Shown here: positions 52,991 through 61,782 of the stretch, piece after piece
Layout: every line of letters starts with the position of its first letter
How positions within the stretch are numbered: the stretch's first letter is position 1
NCBI RefSeq assembly: GCF_000349945.1
Contig: NC_020516.1
Coordinates: 3,038,001 to 3,102,000 of the forward strand
Source: Azoarcus sp. KH32C
GTDB taxonomy: Bacteria > Pseudomonadota > Gammaproteobacteria > Burkholderiales > Rhodocyclaceae
Direction of reading: 5' to 3'
DNA: 64,000 bases
The notes under the pieces: generated by a model
Database searches by the model: none
What the model was told of the DNA's origin: nothing
Seen by the model: only the letters and a program-made list of their open reading frames with translations
Translations under genes and position numbers: made by a program

Positions 52991-54472
52991 TCACATCTCC
53001 GGCAATACCAGCGTAAAGCTCGACCCGACCCCGGGCTCCGATTCGCAACTCAGGGTTCCGTCGAGTATCGCCGCAAGCTTTCGGCTCAGATGCAGGCCGA
53101 GTCCCGTGCCCTCGCCCCCCTTGTTGCGCGATGCCTGACCCTGCACGAAGGGTTCGAACAGCGTAGCCAGTTCCTCCTCCCGGATCCCCGGCCCGGAATC
53201 CTCGACCACGACACTCAATCGCCGTTGACCGCCGAAGTCCTTAACGGAAAGACCTACGCGAACGTACCCGCGTTCCGTGAACTTGATCGCATTGTTTATC
53301 AGGTTGATGAGTATCTGGCTCAAAGCGCGCCGATCCGTGACGAACGTGGCCGGTTCGGCCGGAAGAGCCAGCTCGAAGGATAAGCCCTTCGTCGTCGCCT
53401 GCGGCCGCAAGGTCGCGGCGACCTCGTCCAGGAGCGCCGCGCAGTCGACGACTTCGCGCTGAAGATCCATCTTCCCGGCCTCGATCTTGGCCAGGTTGAG
53501 CAGATCGTTGATCAGCGCGAGCAGGTGGCGGGCACTGCTGCGGATCAACTGCAGCTGATGCGTCTGTTCGTCGTTGATATCGCCCGGCAACTTCATCAGC
53601 AGGGTACCGGTGAATCCGATCACCGCGTTGAGCGGCGTCCGCAACTCATGGCTCATGCTCGCCAGGAAACGATCCTTCGCGCGATTCGCGTTCTCCAGCT
53701 CGAGATTCTTGTCCTGAAGCGCCTGTTCGAAACGCCGCCGCTCGCTGACATCGCGGATGGCGCTGATCACAACCAGTGAGTCCTCGCTCTTCAGGGGGCT
53801 CAGACTGATCTCGACGGGGAACTCCGTACCGTCCTTGCGCAGGCCATACAGCTCGAGTCCATTGCCCATCGACCGCGTGCGCGGCTGCTCAAAATACCGG
53901 TTTCGATGCCCGAGATGCGGTCGGCGGAAGCGCTCGGGGAGCAGATCGTCCACCGGCCGTGCCCGCAGTTCGCCGGGCCCATAACCGAACAGACGCTCGG
54001 CCTGGCCGTTGGCGACGAGTATATGGCCCGTCGAATTGCTGATCACCAATCCATCGGGCGTCGATTCCAGGAGTTCGCCGAACCGCTGCTCCAGCGCCCG
54101 GCCATCGCGTCGCGCCTTGAGTTCGGTCACATCCTTCTCGGTCAGGACGATCCGATGCTCGGTTTGGTCGGAACCATCGATCCGCTTGCCTGACAGGACG
54201 ACGAAAATCAGATTTCCGTCTTTCCTGCGCCTCAGTGTTTCAAGGCCCGCGTGGCCATGGTTGCAGGTGTCCGAGAGGAAACGGTCGAACTCACCCAGGC
54301 GATCCGGCGGCGCGACGAGCTCGGCGTACTTTGCGCCCAACGCTTCCTCGGCGGTGTACCCGAAAACCTGCTGCGCCGCACCTTCCCAGCCGAGCACCGT
54401 GCCGTCGGGAGAAAGCAGGATATGCGCGTCCGGTGTGTAGACGGTCCAATCACGAACGAGCCTGTCGGCCAT
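52991..54472 (-). CDS. PAS-PAS sensor histidine kinase
   Basis: This 493-residue cytoplasmic sensor kinase has two PAS domains (about 10-120 and 130-245) and a short coiled linker. The HisKA domain carries the phosphorylated His275 (SMSHELRTPLN), and the ATPase domain has NLINNAIKFTERG (N box), VEDSGPGI and EGTGLGLHLS (G boxes). No membrane segment is visible, so it senses an internal or diffusible signal. The ATG at 54472 has GGAGGG before it. It heads a three-gene signalling operon. Confidence 0.93.
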   Translation of the reverse strand: MADRLVRDWTVYTPDAHILLSPDGTVLGWEGAAQQVFGYTAEEALGAKYAELVAPPDRLGEFDRFLSDTCNHGHAGLETLRRRKDGNLIFVVLSGKRIDGSDQTEHRIVLTEKDVTELKARRDGRALEQRFGELLESTPDGLVISNSTGHILVANGQAERLFGYGPGELRARPVDDLLPERFRRPHLGHRNRYFEQPRTRSMGNGLELYGLRKDGTEFPVEISLSPLKSEDSLVVISAIRDVSERRRFEQALQDKNLELENANRAKDRFLASMSHELRTPLNAVIGFTGTLLMKLPGDINDEQTHQLQLIRSSARHLLALINDLLNLAKIEAGKMDLQREVVDCAALLDEVAATLRPQATTKGLSFELALPAEPATFVTDRRALSQILINLINNAIKFTERGYVRVGLSVKDFGGQRRLSVVVEDSGPGIREEELATLFEPFVQGQASRNKGGEGTGLGLHLSRKLAAILDGTLSCESEPGVGSSFTLVLPEM

Positions 54473-54622
54473 TGAAGACCCTCCGCCTGCTTGCGTAATC
54501 CCGCCATGCTCCGACCGCGGCTCAGGGCGCGGTCGGTCAATCACACTCTAGCGAAATGCGGGCACGAATACGAACAATTTGCAACACTTGACCCGGTGCG
54601 GGAGCCGGCGGCGTGCAATGGA

Positions 54623-56005
54623 TCACGAACGGGCTTCGAGCTCGCGCGCCTGTTCGATCGCTTCCTCGATCCGGTCGACCGGGATCACCCGCATGCCGGA
54701 GATCGGCTGCTTGGGCGCATTCGCCCGTGGGATGATCGCCACAGTGAAACCCAGCTTCGCCGCTTCCTTCAACCGTTCCTGCCCGCGCGGCGCCGGCCGG
54801 ATCTCGCCCGCGAGGCCTACTTCGCCGAACACGACGAGCCCGCGTGGCAAGGCGCGGCTGCGCAGCGACGACACGATCGCCAGCAGAACCGCAAGGTCCG
54901 CAGCCGGTTCGCTGATCTTCACGCCGCCGACCGCATTGACGAAGACATCCTGATCGAAGCACACAACGCCGGCGTGGCGGTGCAGCACCGCGAGCAGCAT
55001 CGCCAGACGGTTCTGCTCGAGTCCCACCGACAGACGCCGCGGATTCGGACTGTGGGCGCTGTCGACCAGCGCCTGGATCTCGACCAGCAACGGGCGCGTG
55101 CCTTCCTGCGTCACCAGCACGCAACTGCCCGCCACCTCCTGGCTATGCTGCGACAGGAAGATCGCCGACGGATTGCTCACCCCGCGCAGTCCGCGTTCGG
55201 TCATCGCGAACACGCCGAGCTCATTCACCGCGCCGAAGCGGTTCTTGAATGCGCGCACCAGGCGGAAACTGGAATGCGTGTCGCCCTCGAAATACAGCAC
55301 GGTATCGACGATATGCTCCAGCACGCGCGGCCCCGCGAGCGTGCCGTCCTTCGTCACGTGGCCGACCATGATGAGGCTCGTGCCGCTCTGCTTCGCGAAA
55401 CGCGTGAGCTGCGCCGCACATTCGCGCACCTGCGCCACCGAGCCCGGCGCCGACTGTAAGGCCTCCGAATACACGGTCTGGATCGAATCGATCACGGCAA
55501 TGCGCGGCGCCGTGTTCTTGAGCGTGGCGAGGATGCGTTCGAGGTTGATCTCGGGCAGCAACTGCAGGCTGCCTGGATCGAGCTGAAGTCGTTGCGCGCG
55601 CAGCGCGACCTGTTCCCCGGACTCCTCGCCGCTCACGTAAACCGCCGCATGCTCCCCGGCAAGCACGGCTAGCGCCTGCAACAGCAGCGTCGACTTGCCG
55701 ATCCCGGGATCGCCCCCGATCAGCACGACGCCGCCCGCAACGAGTCCGCCGCCCAGCACGCGGTCGAATTCCTCGATCCCGGTCGGCGTACGCGGCTCCT
55801 CCCGCGGTTCGAGTTCGGCCAGCGTCTGCAGTTTGCCGGTCGCACCAGCCAGAGCTGCAAAGCGATTCGTAGCGGCCGTGGCGACCGGCTCGACGATCGA
55901 CTCGACGAGCGTGTTCCAGGCCCGGCATTGAGGACACTGCCCCTGCCAGCGCGGCGCCTGCCCACCGCATTCGGTGCAGACGTACGCCGTCTTCGCCTTC
56001 GCCAT
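54623..56005 (-). CDS. radA: DNA repair protein RadA
   Basis: RadA promotes branch migration in homologous recombination. The 460 residues show the zinc finger CTECGGQAPRWQGQCPQC, the RecA-like Walker A GDPGIGKST (about residues 96-104), the RadA-specific KNRFGAVNELG and the C-terminal Lon-protease-like domain (VNAVGGVKISEPAADLA). The ATG at 56005 overlaps the stop of the upstream LysR gene by one base (TGATG), with GGAGAGGG upstream. RadA sits unusually behind a LysR gene. Confidence 0.95.
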   Translation of the reverse strand: MAKAKTAYVCTECGGQAPRWQGQCPQCRAWNTLVESIVEPVATAATNRFAALAGATGKLQTLAELEPREEPRTPTGIEEFDRVLGGGLVAGGVVLIGGDPGIGKSTLLLQALAVLAGEHAAVYVSGEESGEQVALRAQRLQLDPGSLQLLPEINLERILATLKNTAPRIAVIDSIQTVYSEALQSAPGSVAQVRECAAQLTRFAKQSGTSLIMVGHVTKDGTLAGPRVLEHIVDTVLYFEGDTHSSFRLVRAFKNRFGAVNELGVFAMTERGLRGVSNPSAIFLSQHSQEVAGSCVLVTQEGTRPLLVEIQALVDSAHSPNPRRLSVGLEQNRLAMLLAVLHRHAGVVCFDQDVFVNAVGGVKISEPAADLAVLLAIVSSLRSRALPRGLVVFGEVGLAGEIRPAPRGQERLKEAAKLGFTVAIIPRANAPKQPISGMRVIPVDRIEEAIEQARELEARS

Positions 56006-56922
56006 CAACCCTCTCCGAGGGCGGCCGCCATTGCGCGGAACTCGCTCACGGCGTGCTCCGCAAAGGTCGTGATCAGTCGCGAACGGAACTTGTCACGCGG
56101 AACGATCACCTCAAGCGGCGTGTATTGCCGCGGCTCGAGGCGGATGCCGGCAATCCGGCCCTCACGGATGTCCCGCTGAATCGCCGCCTTGGACGCGATC
56201 GCGTAACCCATGCCTTGCGCAGCCAGATGCTTGACCGTCGCCAAGCTGCCAAGCTCGGCACAAACCTCGATGTCTTCCAGGGGAATGTCGGCGGCGGCGA
56301 AGAAATTTTCAGCAAGCAGCCGGATCGCGTTCCCGGGATCGCGCGTGATGAAAGGATGGTCCTTCAAGTCCGCGGCGGTCGCCTGCTCCAGTTTCGCGAG
56401 CGGATGATCCGGTCGGCAGATCACGAAGAGTTCGTCGTGGGTCGCCGTGATCCGTTCGACGGCCGGTTGCTCGGTGACAATCTCGATCAGCCCGAGATCC
56501 AGCTCCCGCGAAGCGACCCGATCCTCGGTGAGCTGCGAGTTGCCGACAACGACGCGCGGAACGACGCGGGGGAACTTCCGCTTGAAGGTCTCGAGCAGCC
56601 GCGGCAACCAGTAGGCCGCGATGGTCGTGCTCGTGCCGATGTTCAACGCTCCGCCGAGTTCGCTGGTCAGCTCCGATACGCGCGAGTCCAGCTCGTCCGA
56701 GAGGTCGAGGATCCGTTCCGCATAGGCCAGCACCACCTCGCCCGCCCCCGTGAGCGTGACCCGCCCATGCCCACGCTCCAGCAGGCGAGTATTGAAGTGC
56801 TCTTCCAGCTGCTTGATCTGGAAGGTCACCGCCGGCTGCGTCATGAATAGGTGTTCCGCGGCGCGGGTGAATGAGCCGTACTTTGCGACGGCACTGAACA
56901 CCTGCAATCTGCGATCGGCCAC
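56005..56922 (-). CDS. LysR-family regulator, CysL-like
   Basis: The protein has 305 residues. The helix-turn-helix (residues about 1-60) has SFTRAAEHLFMTQPAVTFQIKQLEE. The effector domain starts LNIGTSTTIAAYWLPRLLETF, the pattern of CysL-like LysR proteins linked to sulfur metabolism. Translation starts at GTG 56922 after GGAGCAGCA. It overlaps radA by one base and is divergent to lplT. A LysR-type palindrome overlaps its leader. The effector is unknown. Confidence 0.9.
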   Translation of the reverse strand: MADRRLQVFSAVAKYGSFTRAAEHLFMTQPAVTFQIKQLEEHFNTRLLERGHGRVTLTGAGEVVLAYAERILDLSDELDSRVSELTSELGGALNIGTSTTIAAYWLPRLLETFKRKFPRVVPRVVVGNSQLTEDRVASRELDLGLIEIVTEQPAVERITATHDELFVICRPDHPLAKLEQATAADLKDHPFITRDPGNAIRLLAENFFAAADIPLEDIEVCAELGSLATVKHLAAQGMGYAIASKAAIQRDIREGRIAGIRLEPRQYTPLEVIVPRDKFRSRLITTFAEHAVSEFRAMAAALGEG

Positions 56923-56930
56923 TGCTGCTC

Positions 56931-56947
56931 CATAAGTCGGATTTATG
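56931..56947. promoter_or_regulatory. LysR box upstream of the CysL-like regulator
   Basis: CATAA (56931-56935) and TTATG (56943-56947) flank a 7-base centre, giving a T-N11-A box. It lies just 9 bases before the LysR GTG at 56922 and covers its ribosome-site region, as expected for autoregulation. Confidence 0.5.
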
Positions 56948-57100
56948 ACCTGAATTAAAGCATATGTTGGCCATCGCAGGGGAAAACCCGTACGAGCAGA
57001 GACATACGTATCAGCCCTGACAATGAGTCAAATCACAACAAAGTTACAAAGCTCGTGATATAAACCGCCCTTCACACGTTCGACGGGCGCCTCCCCCACG

Positions 57101-58351
57101 ATGCCGCTTGGCTTCTTCATCATCATGGCAGCGCAGTTCTTTTCCGCGCTTGCCGACAACGCGTTGCTCATCATCGCCATCGCTCTGCTCCGCGAGATGG
57201 CCGCTCCGGCGACGTACGAGCCGCTGCTGAAGCTGTTCTTCACCGTTTCCTACGTCCTGCTGGCGGCCTTCGTCGGAGCCTTCGCCGACTCGATGCCCAA
57301 GTGGCGAGTGATGTTGATCAGCAATACGATCAAGATCGGAGGCTGCCTGATCCTGCTCTTCGGCAGCCATCCCCTTTTCGCCTACGCCGTGATCGGCCTC
57401 GGCGCCGCCGCCTACTCGCCCGCCAAGTACGGCATCCTCACCGAATACCTGCCGCACCGCCTCCTCGTCGTCGCCAACGGCTGGATCGAAGGTCTCACCG
57501 TCGGGGCGATCATTCTGGGGACCGTGGTTGGCGGAGTCCTGATTCGACCCGACGTGGCGGCCTGGTTCACGGGCCTGAACATTCCGCTCCTCAGCAGCTC
57601 GCTCCAGGTCGCGATTGCCGTCGTAGGACTGTTCTACCTGCTCGCCGGTCTCTTCAACTTCTACATTCCCGATACGGGCGTCGACCACAAGCCGCTCAAG
57701 AACAATCCCGTCTATCTGCTGCACGACTTCGGCCACTGCCTCAAGCTGCTGTGGCGCGACAAGCTCGGCCAGATCTCGCTCGCCGTCACCACGCTGTTCT
57801 GGGGCGCCGGTGCGACGCTTCAGTTCATCGTGATCAAGTGGGCCGAGCACAATCTCAAGTTCGACCTCTCGAAGGCATCCATGATGCAGGGGGTCGTCGC
57901 AGTCGGCGTCGCCCTAGGTGCCGCCCTCGCCGCGCGCTTGATCAGCCTGCGCCGCTCGCCCGGCGTCATCCCGATCGGGATCGCGATGGGGCTCGTCGTG
58001 ATGGTGATGGTCACGGTCACGCAGCCGACGATCGCGATGGTCCTGATGGTACTGGTCGGCGCCCTCGCCGGCTTCTTTGTCGTGCCGATGAACGCCTTGC
58101 TCCAGCATCGCGGCCACATCCTGATGGGCGCCGGCCACTCGATCGCCGTGCAGAACTTCAACGAGAACCTGTCGATCTTGGTGATGACCGGCCTGTACGC
58201 GCTGCTGATCAAGTCCGGCCTGTCGATCAACGTCGTGATCGTGCTGTTCGGCGTCTTCGTCGCGGGCGCGATGCTGCTCGTCAAGCGCCAGCACGAACTC
58301 AACCAGCGCGAATTCGACTCCGTCGCGCTGCTGGAGGATCACCCCCACTGA
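57101..58351 (+). CDS. lplT: Lysophospholipid transporter LplT
   Basis: This 416-residue major facilitator with twelve membrane helices flips lysophospholipids across the inner membrane for re-acylation. Typical LplT features are QFFSALADNALLIIA in helix 1, AAYSPAKYGILTEYLP, NGWIEGLTVGAIILG and the C-terminal RHELNQ-like tail (RQHELNQREFD). It stands alone; no Aas acyltransferase gene is visible next to it. The ATG at 57101 lies near the end of an AT-rich divergent region. Confidence 0.92.
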   Translation: MPLGFFIIMAAQFFSALADNALLIIAIALLREMAAPATYEPLLKLFFTVSYVLLAAFVGAFADSMPKWRVMLISNTIKIGGCLILLFGSHPLFAYAVIGLGAAAYSPAKYGILTEYLPHRLLVVANGWIEGLTVGAIILGTVVGGVLIRPDVAAWFTGLNIPLLSSSLQVAIAVVGLFYLLAGLFNFYIPDTGVDHKPLKNNPVYLLHDFGHCLKLLWRDKLGQISLAVTTLFWGAGATLQFIVIKWAEHNLKFDLSKASMMQGVVAVGVALGAALAARLISLRRSPGVIPIGIAMGLVVMVMVTVTQPTIAMVLMVLVGALAGFFVVPMNALLQHRGHILMGAGHSIAVQNFNENLSILVMTGLYALLIKSGLSINVVIVLFGVFVAGAMLLVKRQHELNQREFDSVALLEDHPH

Positions 58352-58372
58352 CGCGCGGGCCCGGCCACCGGT

Positions 58373-59224
58373 TCAGTGGCCGGCGACCACCTTGCGCGCA
58401 AAGCACAGATCTTCCCACGCCTTCGCCTTGTCGGCCTGATTGCGCAGCAGATAGGCCGGGTGATACGTGATCACGACCGGCGTCTCGTCTCGATGGAAGA
58501 TGCGGCCGCGCGAGGCGCCAATGCTGAGCTCCGTATCGAGCAGCGCCATCGCCGCCGGCCGGCCCAGGGCCAGGAGAATGCGCGGCCGGATCAGTGCAAT
58601 CTGGCGCTCCAGATACGGCTTGCACATCTCGATTTCGTCCGCCTGCGGCGTTCGGTTATGCGGCGGGCGGCATTTCACCGCGTTGGCGATATATACACCC
58701 TCGCCGCGTTTCAGCCCGATCGACGCGAGCATCGCGTCCAGCAACTTGCCCGCTGCTCCGACGAAGGGCTCGCCGCGCTGGTCCTCTTCCGCTCCCGGGC
58801 CCTCGCCCACCAGCATCCATTCCGCCTGCCGGTCCCCCACTCCGGGCACGGCCTGCTTGCGTCGCTCGCACAGGCGACACGCCGTGCAGCCACGGATATC
58901 CGCCTCAAGGGCCTCCCAGTCGAGTGCAGCGATCCGCTTTGCCCGCTCCGGATGGAGCGCTGCGGTCACGGGATGTGCCAAGGGCGCTGACTGCGGAGGG
59001 CGGTTGGGTATTGGCGGCCGGAGGTCGGCCGCGGGGAGAAACTCGGCCAGCTTGGGCACCGCCGGTGCAGGCGGTGCATGACTTGGCGCTTCCGGCGATG
59101 CGGTGGACGCAACTTCAGCCACCCCCGAAGCCGGCACTTCCGCTTCCTGCGCCTCGACGCCGCGCAGTCGCCAGATCGGGGCCAGCCCCATCTCCCGCAG
59201 GATGGCGCCGCGGCGCGCGCTCAC
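58373..59224 (-). CDS. Uracil-DNA glycosylase, family 4 (iron-sulfur type)
   Basis: The enzyme removes uracil from DNA. Family 4/5 motifs are GEGPGAEEDQRGEPFVG (active site) and VVITYHPAYLLRN (His). Cysteines that can bind the 4Fe-4S cluster are CTACRLC plus those in VKCRPPH and EMCKPYL. A proline/alanine-rich N-terminal region of about 100 residues is less conserved. The start GTG 59224 overlaps the rimI stop as GTGA; an ATG 11 codons later is an alternative. It is the third gene of tsaB-rimI-udg. Confidence 0.9.
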   Translation of the reverse strand: MSARRGAILREMGLAPIWRLRGVEAQEAEVPASGVAEVASTASPEAPSHAPPAPAVPKLAEFLPAADLRPPIPNRPPQSAPLAHPVTAALHPERAKRIAALDWEALEADIRGCTACRLCERRKQAVPGVGDRQAEWMLVGEGPGAEEDQRGEPFVGAAGKLLDAMLASIGLKRGEGVYIANAVKCRPPHNRTPQADEIEMCKPYLERQIALIRPRILLALGRPAAMALLDTELSIGASRGRIFHRDETPVVITYHPAYLLRNQADKAKAWEDLCFARKVVAGH

Positions 59225-59676
59225 AAATCCCGCCTCATCACGATCGCGTCCTCCCGCTCGCCGTTCGGTGCCGGATAATACCGCTTGCGCCGCCCGATCA
59301 CCGAAAACCCTTGCCGTTCGTACAGGGCCAACGCGGCGGCGTTGGACGGACGGACTTCGAGGAAGAACTGGGAGGCGCCGAGCCGATTGGCCAGGGCAAA
59401 AAGAAACTGCATCAGGCGCGCCCCCGCCCCTTCGCGCTGCGCACTGCGGGCGACACTGATGTTCAGCAGATGGGCCTCGTCCACGACGGTCAACATGACC
59501 GCATATCCAACGGGCAGGCCGTTCCGACGCATGATCCACGAGCTGTATCCCGCCTTCAGGCAGTCGGCAAAATTTCCCGGCGACCAAGGGAAGGCATGCA
59601 ATTCGAGCTCGTTCTCCATCACCCACGGCAGATCGCTTTCGCTCATCGGCAGGAATTCGAGGTCCGCGGTGTTCAA
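59221..59676 (-). CDS. rimI: Ribosomal protein S18-alanine N-acetyltransferase RimI
   Basis: RimI acetylates the N-terminal Ala of ribosomal protein S18. The GNAT fold of 151 residues shows LHAFPWSPGNFADC, LLNISVARSAQREGAGARLM (acetyl-CoA loop) and LEVRPSNAAALALYERQGF. A TTG at 59676 overlaps the tsaB stop as TTGA with GGAGGA six bases upstream, giving an N-terminus like E. coli RimI; the ATG at 59646 is the alternative. The tsaB-rimI neighbourhood is widely conserved. Confidence 0.91.
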   Translation of the reverse strand: MNTADLEFLPMSESDLPWVMENELELHAFPWSPGNFADCLKAGYSSWIMRRNGLPVGYAVMLTVVDEAHLLNISVARSAQREGAGARLMQFLFALANRLGASQFFLEVRPSNAAALALYERQGFSVIGRRKRYYPAPNGEREDAIVMRRDL

Positions 59677-60365
59677 GCGCGTCCTCCGCGAGCCAGCCGC
59701 TCTGCGGTCGTCAGCGCCACCTTGTCGCGGACATACAAGGGCACCGCAAGTTCGGGTGCCACCAGGACACCGCGTGCGGCCATGGCCGCTGCGATGCGGG
59801 CGACGTCGCCCGCACGCGGAACGGCCCGGTCCTCGATCGTCGTCAGGCGATCGAACAAACCCGCAGGAATCCTGTCCCGGTATGCCTGAAACGCCGACCC
59901 CAGCGCGAACCACTTGCCCTCAGGCGGCAATTCCAGCATTTCCGGCGGCCGGCAGACCGGCTGCGAAAGCGGCGCGGGGATGCCCGCTTCGATGCGATAG
60001 GCGGCTGAGTAGGTCTCGCCCATGCGTGCGTCGGTCGCGACAAAGACCGCGTCACCGGTTCCCTGCATCGCCAGGGCGTCGAGGCTGCACACGGGTGCGA
60101 CGCCCACTCCCGCACCCATCCCCAGTCCCTGCGCCACGCCGCACGCAAGTCGCAAACCGGTGAATGCGCCGGGTCCGGCGCCAAATGCCACGGCATCCAG
60201 CGCGTGCAAGGGAATCGCCGCCTCGGCGAGCAGGTCGCGGAGCGTGGGAAGGAGACGTTCCGAATGATTCGAGTGCCCTTCCAGCACCCGTTCAACGAGG
60301 GTGTCGTCCACGAGCAACGCAATCGTCGCGTGTTCGCACGAGGTTTCGATGGCGAGAATTTTCAT
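59673..60365 (-). CDS. tsaB: tRNA threonylcarbamoyladenosine biosynthesis protein TsaB
   Basis: TsaB partners TsaD in making the t6A37 modification of tRNAs. The 230 residues begin ILAIETSCEHATIALL, with the GAGPGAFTGLRLACGVAQGL motif and VFVATDARMGETYSA. Length is as usual. It heads tsaB-rimI-udg, whose starts overlap the preceding stops. The ATG at 60365 is the natural start of the conserved ILAIETS segment. Confidence 0.94.
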   Translation of the reverse strand: MKILAIETSCEHATIALLVDDTLVERVLEGHSNHSERLLPTLRDLLAEAAIPLHALDAVAFGAGPGAFTGLRLACGVAQGLGMGAGVGVAPVCSLDALAMQGTGDAVFVATDARMGETYSAAYRIEAGIPAPLSQPVCRPPEMLELPPEGKWFALGSAFQAYRDRIPAGLFDRLTTIEDRAVPRAGDVARIAAAMAARGVLVAPELAVPLYVRDKVALTTAERLARGGRA

Positions 60366-60453
60366 AAGCCCGCCATTTTAGCGGGACGCGACGCATCAGG
60401 GTGAGCGGCGCGACGACGGACGTCGAAGCTCGATGCTCTTGGGTTCGAACGGG

Positions 60454-60831
60454 TCAGGGACGTCCGCCCGCGCGTGGCGGATAGGCGTCGCGAAGCACTT
60501 CGCGCAGTTCCTGATTCAAGGTGATGCGCTCTTCGCGGGACAGCCGCCGGGGTTCCACCTGCGAGCGGGCCGACTCCGAGCCGCTCATCAATGCCCGTCG
60601 CAGTTCGACGCTACGGGGTTCCGGGGATTTCTGATAGACGGGGGGCGGGGCAAAATCAAGCCTTCTTCCGGGTGCCGAAACCGCACCGGGCTCTGCCGCG
60701 CGCGAGGAGGTCGCAGTGAAACCGTACATGCATGGAAGAATTGCAGCCGCTTGTGCAACAATAAAAATCAGTCGGGATAACTTTCGCCCCGATCTGGCGT
60801 TTTGCGCGAATGCGAATTCTGAAACTTCCAT
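60454..60831 (-). CDS. Hypothetical protein with one N-terminal hydrophobic segment
   Basis: This 125-residue protein has a basic start and a hydrophobic segment of about 20 residues (19-38, LIFIVAQAAAILPCMYGF), either a membrane anchor or a signal peptide. The rest is proline- and Arg-rich. Its C-terminus, RRLSREERITLNQELREVLRDAY, contains a helical pattern typical of small betaproteobacterial exported proteins. The ATG at 60831 is chosen because AGAGACCG precedes it. I do not recognise a function. Confidence 0.5.
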   Translation of the reverse strand: MEVSEFAFAQNARSGRKLSRLIFIVAQAAAILPCMYGFTATSSRAAEPGAVSAPGRRLDFAPPPVYQKSPEPRSVELRRALMSGSESARSQVEPRRLSREERITLNQELREVLRDAYPPRAGGRP

Positions 60832-60930
60832 GACGGTCTCTGACCCAGTGCCCGTGTACCATGCAGACGCGCCAAACATACTCCCTTTTTGGTAGATGGG
60901 TACTACTCACATGCAGTCATGACCGTCGTT

Positions 60931-60968
60931 TCGTAAGGATCTGTTGCGAATTTCCCAAGCCCTTACGA
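60931..60968. promoter_or_regulatory. Inverted repeat upstream of ompR
   Basis: TCGTAAGG (60931-60938) and CCTTACGA (60961-60968) are perfect 8-base arms separated by 22 bases, ending 76 bases before the ompR ATG. It could be a regulatory site. A smaller repeat, GCGCTG-TTG-CAGCGC, lies near 60990-61004. No -35/-10 pair of good quality was identified. Confidence 0.4.
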
Positions 60969-61044
60969 ACCGTTACCGCATGAGTCGCAAAGGCGCTGTT
61001 GCAGCGCTGGCATCGAGAAAACCGAACGGATAGGATAGGTCGCC

Positions 61045-61782
61045 ATGAATGCAAAAATCAGATATCGAGTCCTGCTGGTCGACGACGACGCGCGCCTGCG
61101 CGAACTTCTCTCGCGATACCTGCAGGAGCAGGGATTTACCGTCAAGGCGGTCACGGATGCCGCAGGAATGGACCGCGCACTCCTGCGCGAACATTTCGAC
61201 GTAATGGTGCTAGACCTCATGCTGCCGGGAGAGGACGGTCTGGCAATCTGTCGTCGGCTGCGAGCCGACCAGAACGCGATCCCGATCATCATGCTCACCG
61301 CCAAGGGCGATGACGTCGATCGGATCATCGGGCTCGAAATGGGCGCCGACGACTACTTGCCAAAACCCTTCAATCCACGCGAACTCGTCGCCCGCGTGCA
61401 TGCGGTCATGCGTCGTCAGCCGCCGTCGCTACCGGGAGCGCCCACGCTCGACGACGAAATCGTCACCTTCGGCCGGGTCCAGGTGAATCTCGGCGTTCGT
61501 TCGCTCACGCGCGAGGGCGAAGAAATCTCCCTGACGACCGGTGAATTCTCCTTGCTGAAGGTGCTCCTGCAGCATCCGCGGCAGCCGCTTTCGCGTGACA
61601 AGTTGATGGAACTCGCTCGCGGACGCGAATACGGCGTCTTCGACCGCGCCATCGACGTACAGGTCAGCCGCCTGCGCAAGCTCGTCGAGGACGATCCTGC
61701 CAAGCCGCGCTATATCCAGACAGTGTGGGGCTTCGGGTACGTATTCGTGCCGGATGAAAGCAAGTCTGTTAGCGAAAGCTGA
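61045..61782 (+). CDS. ompR: Two-component response regulator OmpR
   Basis: This 245-residue response regulator has a receiver domain with phospho-acceptor Asp57 (MVLDLMLPGEDG), acid cluster VDDD and conserved Lys in LPKPFNP. A winged-helix DNA-binding domain of OmpR type follows from about residue 145 (SLTTGEFSLLKVLLQHPRQPLSR, DVQVSRLRKLVEDDP, IQTVWGFGYVF). It probably controls porin or envelope genes with EnvZ. It overlaps envZ by 29 bases. GATAGG is the weak site before its ATG. Confidence 0.95.
   Translation: MNAKIRYRVLLVDDDARLRELLSRYLQEQGFTVKAVTDAAGMDRALLREHFDVMVLDLMLPGEDGLAICRRLRADQNAIPIIMLTAKGDDVDRIIGLEMGADDYLPKPFNPRELVARVHAVMRRQPPSLPGAPTLDDEIVTFGRVQVNLGVRSLTREGEEISLTTGEFSLLKVLLQHPRQPLSRDKLMELARGREYGVFDRAIDVQVSRLRKLVEDDPAKPRYIQTVWGFGYVFVPDESKSVSES

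Noticed and set aside
52560..53048. Frame shadowing the receiver gene as a separate protein
   Set aside because: Only the frame at 52589-52987 has a receiver fold and phospho-acceptor Asp.
57040..57065. TATAAA before lplT as a -10 element
   Set aside because: No -35 at a proper distance was found, so I do not list a promoter.
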